64,000 bases of DNA from CAZWCE01 sp964632505 (GTDB taxonomy: Bacteria; Planctomycetota; Planctomycetia; Pirellulales; Thermoguttaceae), in NCBI GenBank assembly GCA_964632505.1, contig CAZWCE010000008.1, forward strand, positions 62,001 through 126,000, read 5' to 3'. Both the position numbers and the translations under genes were made by a program. Position 1 is the stretch's first letter. Every line of letters starts with the position of its first letter. The notes beneath the pieces were generated by a model that saw nothing but the letters and a program-made list of their open reading frames with translations, ran no database searches and was not told where the DNA came from. Positions 8,812-18,100 of this stretch are shown piece by piece.

Positions 8812-9051
8812 TTAGCGATTGAATTCGAGGCGATCGACCATATCCTGCACCTCCAGGGGCACATCGAAATGGGCCGAGGGGCACGGTGCTTTGGCCGTGA
8901 CGATGAACTTCTGATCGCCGTTCGGCTCGGTCACCTTCTTCACTTCCAGCACCCGGCGAATACCGTCCACCAGGACGGCTTCCCCATTGCTGTCGGCGAG
9001 TTTCCGGGCCATCTCCGGGGGGCAGTTGACCGCTTTGAGCATGTTCGACAT
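8812..9051 (-). CDS. small hypothetical protein, 79 aa
   Basis: A small soluble protein with an ordered pattern of beta and helix: a helix LKAVNCPPEMARKLADSNGE, then VLVDGIRRVLEVKKVTE, FIVTAKAPCP, and a C-terminal VQDMVDRLEF. It has an upstream purine-rich ribosome site (GGAGGAG in the minus-strand leader) and coding-like base use. I do not recognise the family. It faces the MCP gene and ends just after the terminator pair. Two Cys, each preceding Pro, could bind a metal, but this is a guess. Confidence 0.7.
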   Translation of the reverse strand: MSNMLKAVNCPPEMARKLADSNGEAVLVDGIRRVLEVKKVTEPNGDQKFIVTAKAPCPSAHFDVPLEVQDMVDRLEFNR

Positions 9052-9638
9052 CTCTCCTCCTCCTTCATAGAAAACAGGGGTGGATTTCCCAAACGGGAAT
9101 CACTGGAGGTCGCGATCCGCGATACGGAATGATGATGATTCCTCGTGTTGCGGACGAACCGATCTCCCGTCGGGAAACCAGCATCGGGGTTCTCGACGTA
9201 ACCACTCGTTGAAACGTTCTGGGGATCTATGAAAGCGCCTCGGGAAAACGGGCGTCGGCCGATTGCCGATCTTCCGCGCATCCCGGGACGACGAATCGCA
9301 AAGGAAGTGTCGGCCGAAGGAGGAGAGGAGGTGAATCAAGCTGGTTCGTGGCGTAACATCTCGGCGACGCTTCCGGTCGTTATCCAGCGGTCAATCGTTG
9401 TTCGGATAGGCAAAATCCTTTTCGAGGTTCAAAATCGAGTTGTCGTTCTCGTGATTTCCAAAGTTCCACTAACATGATTATAACAAAACCATGCGAAACA
9501 AAACAACATCAGTGGAAGAGCGACGGAAATTTTTTTTGGAATGACGGGGGGCGTTTCGCAGATGCGAAAAAAACAGCGCAAAAAAAGGGCCGGAGGGGGC
9601 TCCGGCCCAACGGTCAGGATTCTCGACCGCTGTTCACC
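9052..9638. other. intergenic stretch, no supported gene
   Basis: About 590 bases. A purine tract around 9316-9332 (GAAGGAGGAGAGGAGG) resembles a very strong ribosome site but no ATG follows at a useful distance. An 82-codon frame at 9229-9477 lacks recognisable sequence. The right end holds the terminator of the minus-strand FAD protein gene. Confidence 0.5.
9580..9608 (-). terminator. intrinsic terminator of the FAD protein gene
   Basis: GGGCCGGAG (9587-9595), loop GGGG and CTCCGGCCC (9600-9608) form a perfect 9-bp stem. Read on the minus strand it is followed by a run of seven T, 30 bases after the stop of the gene at 9639. Confidence 0.9.
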
Positions 9639-12600
9639 TTAGTGCAGCGGCTGCGGTGCTTGCGGGCCGGTCTCGATGTTCGGCTCTTCCTCGAGCACCG
9701 CCTGGGCATGCCGGGCGAAATGGCCGCGGAGATCCTCGGTGTACTTGCGGAGGATCGTCCTGCCCATGTCGTTGTAGTCGCCACTGTGATAAAGCGCCCT
9801 GGCCGTTCCGAGTTCCATGAGCGAATCTCGCCGAGTCATTTCCCCGGTGGTGTTTTTCGGGTCGAGCTGATCGCGGCGTTTCGCTTTTTCGATGGTATCG
9901 TGCACGTAACCGGTCATCCCCGGTTTGGAAAGGTGCTCGGCCAACACGGGGGCGGCCCGGCGGTCGGCCAGATACTCCAGCGCCAAGGCGCAGGCCCGGT
10001 GATGCGAGAAGTCGTGCTCGAACGTGAGGAGCTTGAGTTTGTCGAGGATGGCGGGCGTGGCCTTGCGGTCGCCGGCGCGTCCGAGCGCCAAGATGAGGCG
10101 GTCCATCGGACTCAATGCCGAACCGAACTGCCCCATGCCCCGGTAGTTCCAGCCGTTGTCCCATTCCGGATAGCTGTTGAGCTTGTCGATCAGGATGTCC
10201 ACACCGATCGGGTCGCCCATGACCGCGAGCACTTGGGCGTAGGCGACCTTCGCTTCGAGATCCTCCGCTTCGAGAAACGCTTCGCGGACGAGAGGGTGAG
10301 CCTCTTTCGGGTGCCACATCACGATCTGAGCGCCTTTGAAATCCTCCGGCAGCGAGGCGACCGCTTCAGGAAGTTTCTTGAGCGCGTCTCGGTAGTTGTC
10401 CTTCGCGCCGAGCGCTTCCTCGGGAATGCAGGCCATCTCGACCAGGTGTTTCTGGAGCTTTTCGAGATTGATCTCGCGGGGTTCGACGCCGTCCTTCGAG
10501 GCGATCGCCGCCGCGCAGCCGAGGGCGTACCCCTGATTCTGCAGGTCGGCCTGCATCCGGACCATCGGGATCGCGTCGCGATGGCAGCTCATGCCGAGTC
10601 CTCCGACGAGAATGCCGTCGAAGCCGCGCGGCAACATACTCCGGTAGGGGACGCTGATGAAATGTCCCACCTTCTCGGGATGCTCCAGCTCAATGTACGG
10701 ATCGACCGTGTAGCCGTGCGAGTCGAAATTACTTCGCGACCAGACGACCGTGTCGGGATAGGTCCGTCCGTTGAGCTGATCGAGTAGGGTGAAGGTGAAG
10801 TCGCCGACAATCCGCTGGCGTTCCCGGGTATCGATGAGTTTTCCCTGGTCGAACGCCGTGGGATACTTCTCCTTGGCGTAGACGAACACGTGCCAGACGT
10901 CGACCAGATCGGTTTCGTCGACGATGGTGAAGTCGGTATTGGTGTAGGACGCGCCGAGCATGCGGGGCGGCAGACCGGTGCCCTGCATGGCGAGTTCGTC
11001 GTCGTCGGTGTAGTAGGTCTCGGCTCCGGCGGCCGCGGCGATATCGGCGTTGCCGGTGCAATCGATGACCACATCGGCCAGCACCACGCCGCGTCCGTTG
11101 GGCGTCGCCACGACCACTCCTTTGGCGTCGGGTTCGTTGCCCGGTCGGTTTTCGACGAACGCGCCGACACCGAGCACGCCGCACCAAAGTTCGGCGCCCG
11201 CCTTCTCCAGTTCGCTCCGCCACCAGTGGATCTTGTGCTCGATGATCCAATCGTTTTGCTGATCGGGAAGCACTTCGGCGGAGAAACCGTCGCGGTATCC
11301 CCAATAGTATTTCGAGATCGCCCCGGTCGTGCCGACGCCGCCGAGTTCATGGAGATATTCGACCACGAGCGTTTCGGCGCCCCAGCGTGCGGCTCCGATG
11401 CCGGCCGGCGCGCCGCTGGTGCCTGCGCCCACGACGACCACCTCGTACTCGCCCAAGACGGGAAGGCCCCGCGTGGGGTCCGGAATCACCGGCAGCTCTT
11501 GGACCGGGCGGACCCCGACCAACAACTCTCCGACGTCTCCCTGCGCCGCCGGTTTCTCCGTCGGCTTCTCAAGTACTTTCACATGCGGTTGCTGAATTTT
11601 TTGATGGCTTCGTTTTTTCGCCAGCCGGACCGCCTGCTCTCCGAGTCGCCGTCCCATGGCGATGAGGTTCAGGGGCCGCAAGAGCTTCGCCGCCGAAGCG
11701 CGGGGGATATCGGCGCAGCCCCCCAGCACGAACAGGTTCGGCGCGATGGGCGAGGCGAACGATTTCACCGGCAGTTCGGCGACGCCGTTCCAGGGAGATT
11801 GGTCCCGGGCGATGGCGACCATCGGATCGGGCGGCACCTGGAACAGGGCATCGGCGGTGAACTGCTGATGTGGGTGGAACGTCTTCATTCGGATCGCCTG
11901 CTCCACCTCCGACCAATCGGCCCAGCTCACTCCCGGAAGATCGACCGAGAGCGTGTAGTTGATGATCGGGAACTCACCGGATTCGGTCTTCGTCCGATTC
12001 GGCCAGGGACCCTGGTACGGCGTCCCCTTGATCTCGGCGGATCCCTCCTCGACCGATTTCGGCTCTCCTCCGATGACGACGAACTCGACCTCTTGCTTGC
12101 CGGTCGGGTACGGCACGAACTCGGCGCCGCTCATACGGGCGACCGCCGCGCGTGCGGTGGCGTCGATGATCGTCCTCGCGACCACCGCCTGGCGGCCGGA
12201 ACGGTTGACCATGACCACGCCGCAAGGTTGTCCCTGGGCATCTTCCAGAAGATTGGTCACCCGAGTGCTGTAAAGAAACTTCACTCCGGCCTGGAGCAGG
12301 GCATCGTCCAGCACCGACTTGATGTGCATCGGACGCGGCGGCGGGTAGGCCGCTTTCTCGCTCGGTTTGGAATCGCCTGGTTGCGGAGGCAACACCATCA
12401 GCTCGCCGAGGAGAATCCGGTCGGCTTGGTCCGATTTTTTCGCCACCACGCGGAGGTAACGTGTGTTGCGCTCGACCGGGGCGATGAACCGGGCCAGTCC
12501 GTCGTTCTGCAAGGCGCCCGGCTGGCGTTCGACGGTCACCGGCTCGGACCAGGTTTCACCGTCGCGACTGGTCGAAACTTGAATCTCTTCGACGATGAAG

Positions 12601-13262
12601 TTGTCGGCGATCAATTCCGCGGTGTCCGCTCCTCGATTCCGATGGAACGCCAAAAGGGCGACTTTTTCAACATCCTTGGGTTCGCCCAAATCGGCATAGA
12701 TCGTCGCGTCGCCGTCGATTTGCAGGCTTTCTTGCGAAGCGCTGTTCGTTTTCCCGTCGGTCAAGCGGTTTTTCTGCCCGGTTTCGCCGTGTTTCGGATT
12801 GATGGGTTCAGAGATGCGGTATTCGAACGTCAGCCGATCCGACGGCAGCGAGGTCGTACCGCGATTCGGGTCGTCGAACAAGGCGACCGCGAGCGGATCC
12901 TCGGGATATTCTCCCTCTTCGAGCCAGAGCCGCAACGTGGCGGTCATGTCATCGCCGAGATAGGGATAAGGTGCTGCAAGGAATACACTGGCGCCGTTGT
13001 TGGCCGCCTCGATCGCCGCGGCGCACGCCCCGGTTCCCCCACCGACGACCACCACGTCGACATCGTAGGCCACCGGCACGTCGCGCCCCGATTGGTTCAC
13101 CTTCGGCGCGGCGCTCCTCGCGGCGGAGGCGAACATCACGCCGAGCAATACGGCCGCAACCACCATCGACACGCCGGGCAGTGATCTCAGCGAAGCACAA
13201 CGCCGGTAAGCGAAAAAAGGAGGGGGAGGGGAAGAAGCGAAATCAATCCTTGGTTTTCTCAT
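9639..13262 (-). CDS. secreted tandem FAD-dependent oxidoreductase with HEAT-like tail
   Basis: A 1207-residue exported protein. The signal peptide core is VVAAVLLGVMFASAARSA at about 33-51; a start at M33 is possible. A first FAD module begins with DVVVVGGGTGACAAAIEAAN near 70. Its remainder resumes only after about residue 315, because a discoidin-like beta region (about 165-310, with TSRDGETWSEPV and NTRYLRVVAKK) is inserted in it. A second FAD module starts near 605 (YEVVVVGAGTSGAPAGIGAA) and runs to about 950. The last 220 residues look like HEAT-type helical repeats. Both modules match the FAD_oxidored group often found near polysaccharide-degrading genes in planctomycetes and Bacteroidetes. 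Substrate unknown; possibly a sugar or glycan. It appears to be a single-gene unit with its own terminator. Confidence 0.88.
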   Translation of the reverse strand: MRKPRIDFASSPPPPFFAYRRCASLRSLPGVSMVVAAVLLGVMFASAARSAAPKVNQSGRDVPVAYDVDVVVVGGGTGACAAAIEAANNGASVFLAAPYPYLGDDMTATLRLWLEEGEYPEDPLAVALFDDPNRGTTSLPSDRLTFEYRISEPINPKHGETGQKNRLTDGKTNSASQESLQIDGDATIYADLGEPKDVEKVALLAFHRNRGADTAELIADNFIVEEIQVSTSRDGETWSEPVTVERQPGALQNDGLARFIAPVERNTRYLRVVAKKSDQADRILLGELMVLPPQPGDSKPSEKAAYPPPRPMHIKSVLDDALLQAGVKFLYSTRVTNLLEDAQGQPCGVVMVNRSGRQAVVARTIIDATARAAVARMSGAEFVPYPTGKQEVEFVVIGGEPKSVEEGSAEIKGTPYQGPWPNRTKTESGEFPIINYTLSVDLPGVSWADWSEVEQAIRMKTFHPHQQFTADALFQVPPDPMVAIARDQSPWNGVAELPVKSFASPIAPNLFVLGGCADIPRASAAKLLRPLNLIAMGRRLGEQAVRLAKKRSHQKIQQPHVKVLEKPTEKPAAQGDVGELLVGVRPVQELPVIPDPTRGLPVLGEYEVVVVGAGTSGAPAGIGAARWGAETLVVEYLHELGGVGTTGAISKYYWGYRDGFSAEVLPDQQNDWIIEHKIHWWRSELEKAGAELWCGVLGVGAFVENRPGNEPDAKGVVVATPNGRGVVLADVVIDCTGNADIAAAAGAETYYTDDDELAMQGTGLPPRMLGASYTNTDFTIVDETDLVDVWHVFVYAKEKYPTAFDQGKLIDTRERQRIVGDFTFTLLDQLNGRTYPDTVVWSRSNFDSHGYTVDPYIELEHPEKVGHFISVPYRSMLPRGFDGILVGGLGMSCHRDAIPMVRMQADLQNQGYALGCAAAIASKDGVEPREINLEKLQKHLVEMACIPEEALGAKDNYRDALKKLPEAVASLPEDFKGAQIVMWHPKEAHPLVREAFLEAEDLEAKVAYAQVLAVMGDPIGVDILIDKLNSYPEWDNGWNYRGMGQFGSALSPMDRLILALGRAGDRKATPAILDKLKLLTFEHDFSHHRACALALEYLADRRAAPVLAEHLSKPGMTGYVHDTIEKAKRRDQLDPKNTTGEMTRRDSLMELGTARALYHSGDYNDMGRTILRKYTEDLRGHFARHAQAVLEEEPNIETGPQAPQPLH

Positions 13263-13688
13263 TTTTTTCCTCGTGTGATTCCTCGAAATCAGGTTGGTAA
13301 ATGGTGAGGGGATTCCTATCGAGTATTCCGTTGATTATCTTTTTTTTAGAAACGTGTTCCCTCCAAACAGGTGATTCGCGCCGGGTTGTGCCCTCGGTGC
13401 GTTGGTCTGTCTCATCGGTGCATGGCTGGTAAGCGAAGGGTTGTGGCCGTGGTGTTTGAAAATCCCCAACGGTGGGGGTCACGGTGTTCGAGATCCCTCG
13501 AATCGTTTACAATAACCCGATTATGCCAAATGAAATTGGCAAAAGCAATTCTTTCTCGACAAAAAACTACCGGGCCACCACCCGGATTGCTTGCGTCGAT
13601 ACGGTCGTCGACAAGAAAGCCCGTAGCAGTGGGACCTGTTCCCCGAGATATGAACTGGATTTGCACCCGAAACTCAAAAGAGGAAATC
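13263..13688. other. divergent promoter region
   Basis: 426 bases between the FAD protein gene and the aminotransferase, which are transcribed away from each other. TACAAT at 13508-13513 is a candidate -10 for the aminotransferase, but the -35 position (near 13485) is poor. An 8-T run lies at 13339-13347. The longer in-frame extension upstream of 13689 has no coding signature. Confidence 0.5.
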
Positions 13689-14921
13689 ATGAAAGATCCC
13701 TATTTTCAGAAACTCTTCGCCGACCGGATCGGCGGCGCCCAATACGGCAAAGACACCGAAATCTACAAGTTCGAGAAGATCAAACGGGCCAAACGGAAGG
13801 CGATGGCCGATTACCCGGACCGCAAGCTGCTCGACTTCGGCATCGGTGAGAACGACGCGATGGCGGCCGAGAACGTCCGTCAGAAGATGGCCCACGAGAT
13901 CAATCAGCCCGAAAACCGCGGCTACGCCGACAACGGCGGCCCCGATTTCAAGGAGGCGGCTTGCCGGTTCATGGAAAGGCAGTTCCAGGTGACGCTCGAC
14001 CCGGCGACGGAAGTGAACCACTGCATCGGGTCGAAGACGGCCCTGTCGATGTTGCCGGCGGTTTTCATCAATCCGGGCGACTTCACGTTGATGACTGTTC
14101 CGGGCTATCCGGTCGCGGGAACCCATACCCGGTACTATGGTGGGCAGGTCCACAAATTGCCGCTGTTGGCGGAGAATGATTTCTTCCCCGATCTCGACGG
14201 CATTTCCGAGGAAGTGCTCGATCGGACGAAGATGATGGTGCTGAACTATCCGAACAGTCCGACCGGCCAGGTCGCCACGATGGATTTCTACCGGAAGGTG
14301 ATCGAGCTGGCGAAGAAGCACGAGTTCATCGTCGTTCAGGACGCGGCCCACATCATGCTGACGTTCCAGGGCGAGCCTCTGAGTTTTCTGCAGGTTCCGG
14401 GAGCGCGGGACGTCGGCGTGGAAGTCCATTCGCTGTCGAAGGGATGGAACATGATCGGCTGGCGAATCGGCTGGGTTTGCGGCAACGAGCGGATCGTTTC
14501 CGCTTTTTCCGACGTGAAGGACAACTGCGATTCGGGGCAGTTTCTGGCGATCCAGAAGGCGGGCGCCACGGCGCTGGACGACCCCTCGATTCCAGAGGAG
14601 ACTCGGCGGAAGTATCGTCGCCGGTTGATGAAGTTGGTCGAGGTGCTCGGGCGATTCGGCTTCCGGTGCGAGATGCCCGGAGGATCCTATTTCCTTTACA
14701 CCCCATCGCCCAAAGGCGTCGAGGGTGGCCCCGATTTCAACAATGCCGAAGAGGCGGCCCAGTTTCTCATTACCGAACAGTCGGTGTGTACCGTTCCATG
14801 GGACGATGCCGGTTCCTTCCTTCGTTTTTCGGTCACCTTCGAGGCGGCCGACGAATCCGCCGAAGATTCCCTCTTCCAAGAATTAGCTTCTCGACTGGAA
14901 GCCCTGAAGCTGGTATTCTAA
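13689..14921 (+). CDS. dapL: LL-diaminopimelate aminotransferase-like class I aminotransferase
   Basis: A 410-residue PLP enzyme, probably the DapL aminotransferase that makes LL-diaminopimelate directly from tetrahydrodipicolinate for lysine and peptidoglycan. Visible motifs: FGIGENDA near 50, the substrate loop RGYADNGGPDFKEAACRF, YPNSPTGQ (187-194), and the PLP lysine K251 in HSLSKGWNMIGWRIGWV. The C-terminal arginine region is FLRFSVTF. The start at 13689 has AGAGGA six bases upstream and a DapL-like N-terminus. Class I aminotransferases are hard to tell apart by eye, so another amino-acid specificity is possible. Confidence 0.82.
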   Translation: MKDPYFQKLFADRIGGAQYGKDTEIYKFEKIKRAKRKAMADYPDRKLLDFGIGENDAMAAENVRQKMAHEINQPENRGYADNGGPDFKEAACRFMERQFQVTLDPATEVNHCIGSKTALSMLPAVFINPGDFTLMTVPGYPVAGTHTRYYGGQVHKLPLLAENDFFPDLDGISEEVLDRTKMMVLNYPNSPTGQVATMDFYRKVIELAKKHEFIVVQDAAHIMLTFQGEPLSFLQVPGARDVGVEVHSLSKGWNMIGWRIGWVCGNERIVSAFSDVKDNCDSGQFLAIQKAGATALDDPSIPEETRRKYRRRLMKLVEVLGRFGFRCEMPGGSYFLYTPSPKGVEGGPDFNNAEEAAQFLITEQSVCTVPWDDAGSFLRFSVTFEAADESAEDSLFQELASRLEALKLVF

Positions 14922-14968
14922 GAGGACGGGCCGAGGGTGGTTTGAATGTCGGTGTCATGACGGTGCGG

Positions 14969-14990
14969 CCCCCCGGCTTCGCTCGGGGGG
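14969..14990 (+). terminator. GC-rich hairpin after the aminotransferase
   Basis: CCCCCCG (14969-14975) and CGGGGGG (14984-14990) form a perfect 7-bp stem 48 bases after the stop. No T-run follows, so it may only slow polymerase or protect the RNA end. Confidence 0.5.
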
Positions 14991-15126
14991 TGCGCTGGAA
15001 ATGAATCGAGGAAGCATCCTCGGCTTTCCCGATTCCCCGAGACGTGGTCCGTCGATGTCGCGCCGTCCGTGGGGTCGATCCCTTCCCCCCAGCTTTGCGA
15101 TCGGCTTTTCTCCCTTTTGAGGGTTC

Positions 15127-18100
15127 ATGGCACAGTCCAATATACTCATCAAGGGTGCCCGGGAGCATAACCTTCGGGACATCCAGCTCGAGCTTCCCCG
15201 CAATCGCCTGATCTGCTTCACCGGGGTCAGTGGCAGCGGGAAGAGTTCGCTCGCGTTCGATACGCTCTACGCCGAGGGACAGCGACGGTACGTCGAGAGC
15301 CTCTCGAGTTTCGCGCGGCAGTTTCTCGGACAGTTGCCCAAGCCGAATGTCGACCACATCGCGGGGCTGAGTCCCTCGATTTCGATTTCCCAGAAAGCGG
15401 GTGGTCAGAATCCCCGCTCGACGGTCGGGACCATCACCGAGATCTACGACTACCTCCGCGTTCTCTATGCCCGGGTGGGGACGGGGTATTGTCCCGAGTG
15501 CGATCGCCCGATCACCGCCCAGACCCGGCAGCAGATTATCGACCGGATCGAAACGCTTCCGCCGAAGACGCGTTTCATGATTCTCGCGCCGCTCATTCGC
15601 GGCCAGAAGGGCGAGTACCGCGACCTGTTTGAAGAGCTCCGAAAACAGGGATTCGTGCGGGCTCGTGTCGACGGCGAAATCGCGCGGCTGACCGACGACT
15701 TGCACCTCGACCGACAGATGCGGCACAACATCGAGGTGGTGGTCGACCGCCTCACTCAAGGCGGCGCCGCGGCCCGGAACCGTCTGTCCGAAGCGGTCGA
15801 ACGGGCCCTCGATCTGGGGTCGGGGAATCTCATTCTCGCGCCCGATGCGAGCGAGAAGAAAACCGGAGCCGGGCGAGGAAAAAGCGAATCGCAACCGACC
15901 CTCGACGACGATCTGCATCTTTCGGCCCGCTATGCCTGCACCCATTGCGACTTGAGCTTCGAGCCGCCGAGTCCTCAGATGTTCAGCTTCAACAGCCCGC
16001 AGGGCATGTGCCCCTCGTGCGACGGCTTGGGGGAGATCCACACCTTCGATCCGGACTTGCTGGTGCCCGATCCGACGAAGTCGTTCCAGCAGGGGGCGGT
16101 CGAGCCGCTGGGCCGCTGGCGGGAGATGGGCCGCTGGCGACGCCATATCTACAAAGGGGTGGCCGAGACCCTCGAACGCCGCGACGACCTGCCGGAAGGG
16201 ACGATCCTCGAAACCGCCTGGGAGGAGCTCGACTCGAAGTACCGAAAGGCACTGCTCTGGGGAACCGGCAATCTCCATATCACGTTCACCTGGCGGAGTG
16301 GTCCTTCGGGACACAAATGGGGCGGAACCTACGAGGGCATCATCCCGAAGATGCTCTCGAAATACCGCACGACGAAAAGCCGAATGCATCGCCGGGCTTA
16401 CGAGAAGTACATGCGGGTGATTCCCTGTGTCCCCTGCTCGGGCGAGCGGCTGAACCGACAGGCCCGGGCGGTGAAACTGGAAACCGCTTCGGAGCTCTTT
16501 GCCGCCGAGCCCCGGAAAACACTGCCTCAGTTGTGCGATCTTTCGATCCGACAGGCGGCGGAGTTCTTCTCCGATCTGGAGCTCGACGACTCCGGCCGAC
16601 AGATCGCCGAAGAGGCGATGAAGGAGATTCGCGGACGGTTCGGTTTTCTGATGAACGTGGGCCTCGATTACCTCACTCTCGCCCGCACCGCACCGACCCT
16701 CTCCGGTGGAGAAATGCAACGGATCCGGTTGGCCGGGCAGATCGGTTGCGGACTGGTCGGGGTGCTCTACATTCTCGACGAGCCTTCGATCGGACTGCAT
16801 CCCCGCGACAACGATCGCCTGCTCGATACCCTCCGCCAATTGCGCGACCAGGGCAATACGGTCATCGTGGTCGAACACGACGAGGATACGATGCACGCGG
16901 CGGACCACCTGGTCGACTTCGGTCCCGGTCCCGGCGTCCGCGGGGGGCATGTCGTCGCCTCCGGATCGGCCGAGGAGGTGATCGATATCCCCGAGAGCGT
17001 CACCGGGGGCTATCTTTCCGGCGAACGGAAGATCGCCATTCCCGAAGTCCGCCGCCCGGGGCGTGAGGAGACGTTGATCGTCCGGGGGGCGTCGCACAAC
17101 AATCTCAAGAAAATCGACTTCACCCTGCCGTTGGGAAAATTCATCTGCGTCACCGGCGTCAGCGGCAGCGGCAAGAGTTCGATGGTCAACGACATCCTCG
17201 TCGAAGCCCTTCGCCGCGATTTGAACGGCGGCTACGGTACGCCGGGAGCCCACCGGGATATCGAGGGGCTGGACCACCTCGACAAGATGATCGCGATCGA
17301 TCAGTCGCCCATCGGTCGCACGCCGCGCTCGAATCCGGCGACCTATATCAAAGTGTTCGACGAGATCCGGCGGCTCTTCGCCGAACTTCCGGAAGCCAAG
17401 CAACGAGGGTACAAGCCGGGTCGGTTCAGTTTCAACGTCTCCGGCGGCCGATGCGAAGTCTGCGAGGGGAACGGCGCGCAGAAGCTCGAGATGGATTTTC
17501 TGGCCGACATTTGGGTGACTTGCCCGGTCTGCGAGGGACGACGCTTCAACCACGAGACGCTGCACATCCGCTTCAAGGGCAAGTCGATCGACCAGGTCCT
17601 GAACATGGACATCCAGGAGGCGCTCGAGCACTTCGAGAACATCCCGAAGATCCACCACAAGCTCCAGACGCTTCACGATGTGGGGCTGGATTACATGAAA
17701 CTCGGCCAGCCCTCGCCCACGCTCAGCGGAGGCGAGGCGCAGCGGGTGAAGTTGGCTCGGGAACTGGTCAAGAAAAGTACGGGCCGAACGCTCTACCTGC
17801 TCGACGAACCGACCACCGGACTGCACTTCGCCGATATCCAGATGCTCTTGAAGGTGCTGCACGACTTCGCCGACGCCGGCAACACGGTGCTGGTGGTGGA
17901 ACACAACCTCGATGTGATCAAGACGGCCGATTGGGTCATCGATCTCGGTCCCGAGGGGGGAGACGCCGGAGGTCGGGTCGTCGCCGAGGGAACCCCGGAA
18001 GAAGTCGCCGATCGTGAAGAATCGTACACCGGCCGGGCGCTCCGACGACTGTTCGACCGGGAACGGACGCGCGTGGCGGTTTCGGGCAATGGTCGCTCGA

